From CBDCBA01 sp965214125 (lineage in GTDB: Bacteria > Planctomycetota > Phycisphaerae > Tepidisphaerales > Tepidisphaeraceae), in the NCBI GenBank assembly GCA_965214125.1, contig CBDCBA010000024.1:558001-622000 (forward strand): a stretch of DNA of 64,000 bases, in the 5' to 3' direction. The position numbers were made by a program, and so were the translations under genes. The notes beneath the pieces were generated by a model. It searched no databases, had not been told where the DNA came from, and saw only the letters and a program-made list of their open reading frames with translations. This document shows, one piece after another, positions 62,308-64,000 of this stretch (position 1 is its first letter; the number at the start of each line of letters is the position of its first letter).

Positions 62308-63423
62308 CTACTCCTCCAGCGCTTCCAGGTGCGGCCGGAGCGCGGCTTCGAGGCGGATCATGGCGTCGATCATCGCGTCCTGAATGGCGGGCCACTCCTC
62401 CCGCGGGCTGCGATAGCCGCCGACTTCGAGGCGGATGCGGATCGAAGCGTTCGAGCGGCCTTCGCCTTCCTCCCAATCGAGATTGACCCCCGCCACCCGC
62501 TCAATCTCGTCCCGACGCTCAACCAACACCGCCAGCAACTGGTTCGTTTGGCTCGGCTCTCCGATGATCTGAAACATCGCGTCGCAATTGTGCTGCCGAA
62601 TAGAGTGGACCCACACCCCGAGCGTCCCAGCCTCCACCGCCCGCATTTGCAGGTGAATACCAGGAGTGCGGTGGGCGATTGGATGTGGCACGCCCCGCTG
62701 CTGCACACGGTTTATCAAACCGGTCCAGAACTCTCGACAGATTTCCTGCAGCGCGGCGCGAGGCGATGCATCCGCCCGCGCCTCGGCAGATTTCTCCTTG
62801 AGTTTCACTTGATAGTCTGCCGCTTCCGGCAGCGGGATGACTTGGCGGGCATCGAGTAAGAGCCGGCCGTCGCCGAGGGCGTGGGGTTGAAGTTGCACGC
62901 ACGTGATGTCCAGGCCCTGCTCGTTGAGCCACAGGACTGCCGTCGTCAGTTCCTGGCCGAAGCCGGCGCTGGCGAGCAGGATGCGCACGCGCCGGGCGAA
63001 GTCGCTCTCGGCCGGCTCCTCCCAATCGAGGTGGTCGAGCAGGAGTTGCTCGGCGTTCTCGTTCCCCCGGCCGCGACTTGCGAGGTAGCGGCCGAAGGTC
63101 TCGACGGCGCGCCGCCACGTCATCGCGCTCACCATCGCGGCGTAGCGGAGCGCCTGAAGTTCCATGTGCCCGCCGTCGCCGGTGCGCTTGAGCTCGATCA
63201 CGATAAGGTTCGCCGCCGCGTCGATTGCCAGCAGGTCGATGCGTCGCCCGCTGCCGTCGAAGTCGCCGTACTCCTCGGCGATCACGAGCAGGCCCTCGCC
63301 AAGCACGGCGATGTTGTCGCGGAGCAGGCGTTGCAAATCGTCGCGCTCGCGCACGGCGGCCTGGGCGTAGGTGGTGGTGGGCAACTCGCGCAAACCGTCG
63401 CCGGTGATCTCGTACAAAGCCAC
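62308..63423 (-). CDS. NucS/DUF91-like nuclease domain protein with DUF4268-like C-terminus
   Basis: A 371-residue protein. The N-terminal third carries a PD-(D/E)xK nuclease core: GSGRRIDLLAIDAAANLIVIELKR, with Asp in RIDLL and Glu-x-Lys in IELKR (about residues 60-82), as in endonuclease NucS and DUF91 proteins. The rest has a C-terminal domain with GVWVHSIRQHNCDAMF and WEEGEGRSNASIRI, like DUF4268 of defence-related proteins. The combination occurs widely in bacteria and archaea without a firm role; DNA repair or defence is plausible. Two residues in the core remain unchecked. Confidence 0.75.
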   Translation of the reverse strand: MALYEITGDGLRELPTTTYAQAAVRERDDLQRLLRDNIAVLGEGLLVIAEEYGDFDGSGRRIDLLAIDAAANLIVIELKRTGDGGHMELQALRYAAMVSAMTWRRAVETFGRYLASRGRGNENAEQLLLDHLDWEEPAESDFARRVRILLASAGFGQELTTAVLWLNEQGLDITCVQLQPHALGDGRLLLDARQVIPLPEAADYQVKLKEKSAEARADASPRAALQEICREFWTGLINRVQQRGVPHPIAHRTPGIHLQMRAVEAGTLGVWVHSIRQHNCDAMFQIIGEPSQTNQLLAVLVERRDEIERVAGVNLDWEEGEGRSNASIRIRLEVGGYRSPREEWPAIQDAMIDAMIRLEAALRPHLEALEE

Positions 63424-63431
63424 GCCGCCAA

Positions 63432-63509
63432 CGTAGCAGAGGCCTCCGGCCTCTGCCCGACACGCGGGACGCTTGCGTTTGCGGGCAGAGGCCGGAGGCC
63501 TCTGCTACG
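63432..63509. repeat. 78-bp REP doublet, CAGAGGCC family (intergenic copy)
   Basis: Perfect 26-bp arms (GTAG head plus CAGAGGCC, TCC, GGCCTCTG, CCC) with a 24-nt spacer. It has the same length and spacing as the copy inside copA. It lies between the amidase and NucS-like genes, and its right end supplies the TAG stop of the amidase gene (CTA at 63505-63507). Confidence 0.95.
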
Positions 63510-64000
63510 CCCCATCCAGAAACCGCCTGGTCAGGTCGCCGTAGGCGTCGATGCGGCGGTCGCGCAGGAAGGGCCAGTGCGTGCGGCTGAACTCGACCTT
63601 CGCCAAGTCGCACTCGATCACCATCGCGCCCGGCTCGGCGACGGGGGCGCGTTGCACGACTTGGCCGTCCGGCGAGGCGACGAACGACTGGCCCCAGAAC
63701 TCGATGCCTTCCTCGCCGTACGGCTTGCCAGCGGGGTCGAGCACGCGCTCGGTTCCGACGCGGTTCGGGGCGCACACGTAGCAGCCGTTGGCGATGGCGT
63801 GGCTTTGCATCATCGTCTGCCAGCTCGCGTGCTGGGCGGGGCCGTACTGCTCCTTCTCGCTCGGGTGCCAGCCGATGGCGGTTGGGTAGAACAGCAGTTG
63901 CGACCCGCCCATCGCCGTCAACCGGGCGGCCTCGGGAAACCACTGGTCCCAGCAGATCAGCACGCCCACGTCCGCGAACTTCGTGCGAAACGTTTTGAAC
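63505..64000 (-). CDS. Carbon-nitrogen hydrolase, N-carbamoylputrescine amidase-like, N-terminus beyond window
   Basis: The last 164 residues of a nitrilase-superfamily enzyme; the frame is open to the window edge. The active-site Cys lies in VGVLICWDQWFPEAARLTAM, the family's Cys block. LLFYPTAIGW, the MQSHAIANGCYVCAPNRVG segment and the late EFSRTHWPFLRDRR match AguB-type N-carbamoylputrescine amidases, which make putrescine from agmatine by way of carbamoylputrescine. Its neighbour beyond the edge may be the agmatine deiminase. The stop codon is inside the REP doublet at 63432-63509. Confidence 0.88.
   Translation of the reverse strand, partial: FKTFRTKFADVGVLICWDQWFPEAARLTAMGGSQLLFYPTAIGWHPSEKEQYGPAQHASWQTMMQSHAIANGCYVCAPNRVGTERVLDPAGKPYGEEGIEFWGQSFVASPDGQVVQRAPVAEPGAMVIECDLAKVEFSRTHWPFLRDRRIDAYGDLTRRFLDGA

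Overview
The window is very GC-rich and looks like chromosomal DNA of a planctomycete, probably of the Phycisphaerae. This is inferred from two proteins with PEP-CTERM tails of the planctomycete type (PEPTSLALLG...RRR), zinc-ribbon membrane proteins, a Ser/Thr kinase with a large C-terminal extension, sigma-54, a futalosine-pathway menaquinone gene (mqnC), the DapL lysine route and a Bacteroidetes-like PdxJ. There is no rRNA, no convincing tRNA, no CRISPR array and no prophage.

Layout. 1-8 kb: a truncated membrane flippase-like protein, a PhyH dioxygenase, a serine hydrolase, a two-gene sugar dehydrogenase (subunit 3 plus GMC subunit), a small toxin/antitoxin-like pair and a YhiN-type flavoprotein. 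8.5-12.5 kb: a CPA1 antiporter, a PEP-CTERM protein and a phosphoglycerate mutase gene broken by three single-base insertions. 12.6-16.7 kb: ParA, VanZ, small membrane proteins, a HIT protein and a LuxR-type regulator. 17-26.3 kb: a kinase with ankyrin-like repeats, a PD40 lipoprotein preceded by 18-bp tandem repeats, Uma2, MqnC and two secreted paralogues. 26.5-37 kb: an ACT-domain regulator, a small metal-related secreted set, a zinc-ribbon protein, an MFS transporter, a glycosyltransferase and RpoN. 37-45 kb: ferredoxin, CopA, a RelE-like pair, a DinG-type helicase, a Gfo/Idh/MocA protein and a MazF pair. 45-64 kb: PdxJ, a degenerate metzincin-like membrane protein, DciA-DnaN, HrpB, DapL, ThuA, a second PEP-CTERM protein, AroA, NDH-2, endonuclease V, a NucS-like nuclease and the end of an AguB-type amidase.

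The striking feature is a dense population of palindromic elements. Most are doublets of two short hairpins in inverted orientation, and most outer ends read GTAG...CTAC, the head sequence known from REP elements mobilised by REP-associated tyrosine transposases (RAYTs). Several unrelated hairpin families occur. One family (head GTAG, stem CAGAGGCC/GGCCTCTG) is found as a 78-bp doublet between genes, as a 78-bp doublet inserted in frame inside copA, and as a 702-bp version carrying an apparently complete RAYT inserted in frame inside the dinG-type helicase gene. That gene remains a single 927-codon frame, so it could encode a helicase with an internal HUH nuclease. Both in-gene copies sit in codon phase 0 and use the same reading frame. 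A different palindrome sits in frame in vanZ, and GTAG heads supply TAG stop codons to at least four genes. This resembles the protein-coding palindromic elements of Rickettsia, here with a candidate cognate transposase. It is the part of the window most worth study.
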